NCBI GenBank assembly: GCA_031255655.1
Contig: JAIRSB010000214.1
Coordinates: forward strand, 1-5,408
From: Spirochaetaceae bacterium
Lineage (GTDB): Bacteria > Spirochaetota > Spirochaetia > Treponematales > Breznakiellaceae
DNA length: 5,408 bases
Direction of reading: 5' to 3'
Under the pieces are notes generated by a model. The model saw only the letters and a program-made list of their open reading frames with translations. It made no database searches and was not told the DNA's origin. Positions 5,069 through 5,408 of the stretch are shown here, in pieces; position 1 is the stretch's first letter; every line of letters begins with the position of its first letter. Both the position numbers and the translations under genes were made by a program.

Positions 5069-5408
5069 GCGTTCAGTGAAAATGAGCTCTATTTACGTTC
5101 AGTAGAGAAATGTCATTGACCGGGCTTTGAGCTCCGACATGGAAGCAACTCAACGGCAATACCGGCGATAGAGGAGGCCTTTGCCAACCGGAAGGCGCGG
5201 GAGGGTTTGATATTCAATTCCGACCAGGGAGTGCAGTATTGTGCGAAAGGCTTTCGTGAACGGCTGGCGGTCTTTGTTCTTCGGTTTAGCAGAGCATGAG
5301 TCGTAAATAGAACTAGACACTGAGGTAAGATGCCCAATGTTCATGTATGTTGAGACATATTACAACCTAATGCATCGGACTCTAGTCCTATGCATTCGCT
5401 GCTTGACA
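5069..5408 (+). pseudogene. Decayed IS3-family transposase (orfB type)
   Basis: These are remnants of the IS3-family DDE integrase core in several frames. Bases 5069-5105 read AFSENELYLRS. Bases 5109-5147 read NVIDRALSSDMEA, matching the consensus 'RKVIGWALSDHM'. Bases 5153-5250 read TAIPAIEEAFANRKA, then REGLIFNSDQGVQYC and AKGFRERL. The NSDQGVQY part corresponds to HSDRGxQY, which carries the second catalytic Asp. A frame change then gives QSMSRK (5290-5307), as in VRQSMSRKGN, followed by stop codons. About 35 residues, including the segment with the catalytic Glu, are missing. VETYYN (near 5350) and SYAFAA (close to 5400) match the C-terminal YIExYYNxxRxHSxLGYxSP motif. Multiple frameshifts, stops and an internal deletion make it dead. 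It continues past the window edge. Confidence 0.83.

Noticed and set aside
5113..5344. Reverse-strand ORFs of 74 and 64 codons
   Set aside because: They are antisense shadows of the IS3 transposase relic, whose forward-strand motifs are clear.
1..5408. CRISPR array or tandem repeats
   Set aside because: No regularly spaced repeats were seen anywhere in the window.

Overview
The window reads as an accessory or junction region of an anaerobic bacterial chromosome. It holds a few intact genes separated by decayed mobile DNA. The intact genes are a sodium-pump decarboxylase beta subunit with a tiny partner subunit, a SLOG-fold (DUF2493-like) protein, a radical SAM/SPASM protein and a tRNA-Lys. 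A Na+-translocating decarboxylase, a [4Fe-4S] radical SAM enzyme and an integron attC-like site together fit a fermentative anaerobe. A spirochaete such as Treponema is a reasonable guess, but it is a guess and nothing in the sequence proves it.

Layout from left to right. Bases 1-635 hold a wrecked DDE/integrase-type transposase, readable only by hopping between frames. It ends at a terminal hairpin (628-670), and a related repeat lies at about 790. A well-formed sigma-70-type promoter (824-852) and a roughly 110-nt leader then drive the oadB-like gene (967-2106) and a 46-residue gamma-like membrane subunit (2118-2258). No biotin-dependent alpha subunit or biotin carrier is visible here.

About 65 bases after the small subunit lies the most interesting element, a 65-bp imperfect palindrome (2323-2387) with the architecture of an integron attC site. 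It is followed, in the orientation expected of a gene cassette, by an AT-rich SLOG-domain gene (2461-2811) with its own promoter and ribosome binding site. That gene overlaps a small ORF broken by one frameshift (2801-2949). A tract of disrupted, unrecognised coding pieces follows up to about 3421, and then a stretch of inverted repeats (3466-3543).

The right third holds an intact 423-residue radical SAM protein (3576-4847) with an N-terminal Rossmann-like segment and a C-terminal SPASM-like cysteine cluster. It ends in a strong bidirectional terminator that it shares with a convergent tRNA-Lys(UUU) gene (4883-4955, minus strand). Upstream of the tRNA are nested inverted repeats. From about 5069 to the window edge lies a second decayed transposase, of the IS3 family.

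The intact genes do not form one pathway. The two Na+-pump subunits belong together, and the SLOG gene with its broken neighbour looks like imported cassette cargo. The radical SAM gene stands alone as a single-gene transcription unit. Two dead IS elements, an attC-like site and several gene relics mark this as a repeated landing site for foreign DNA.
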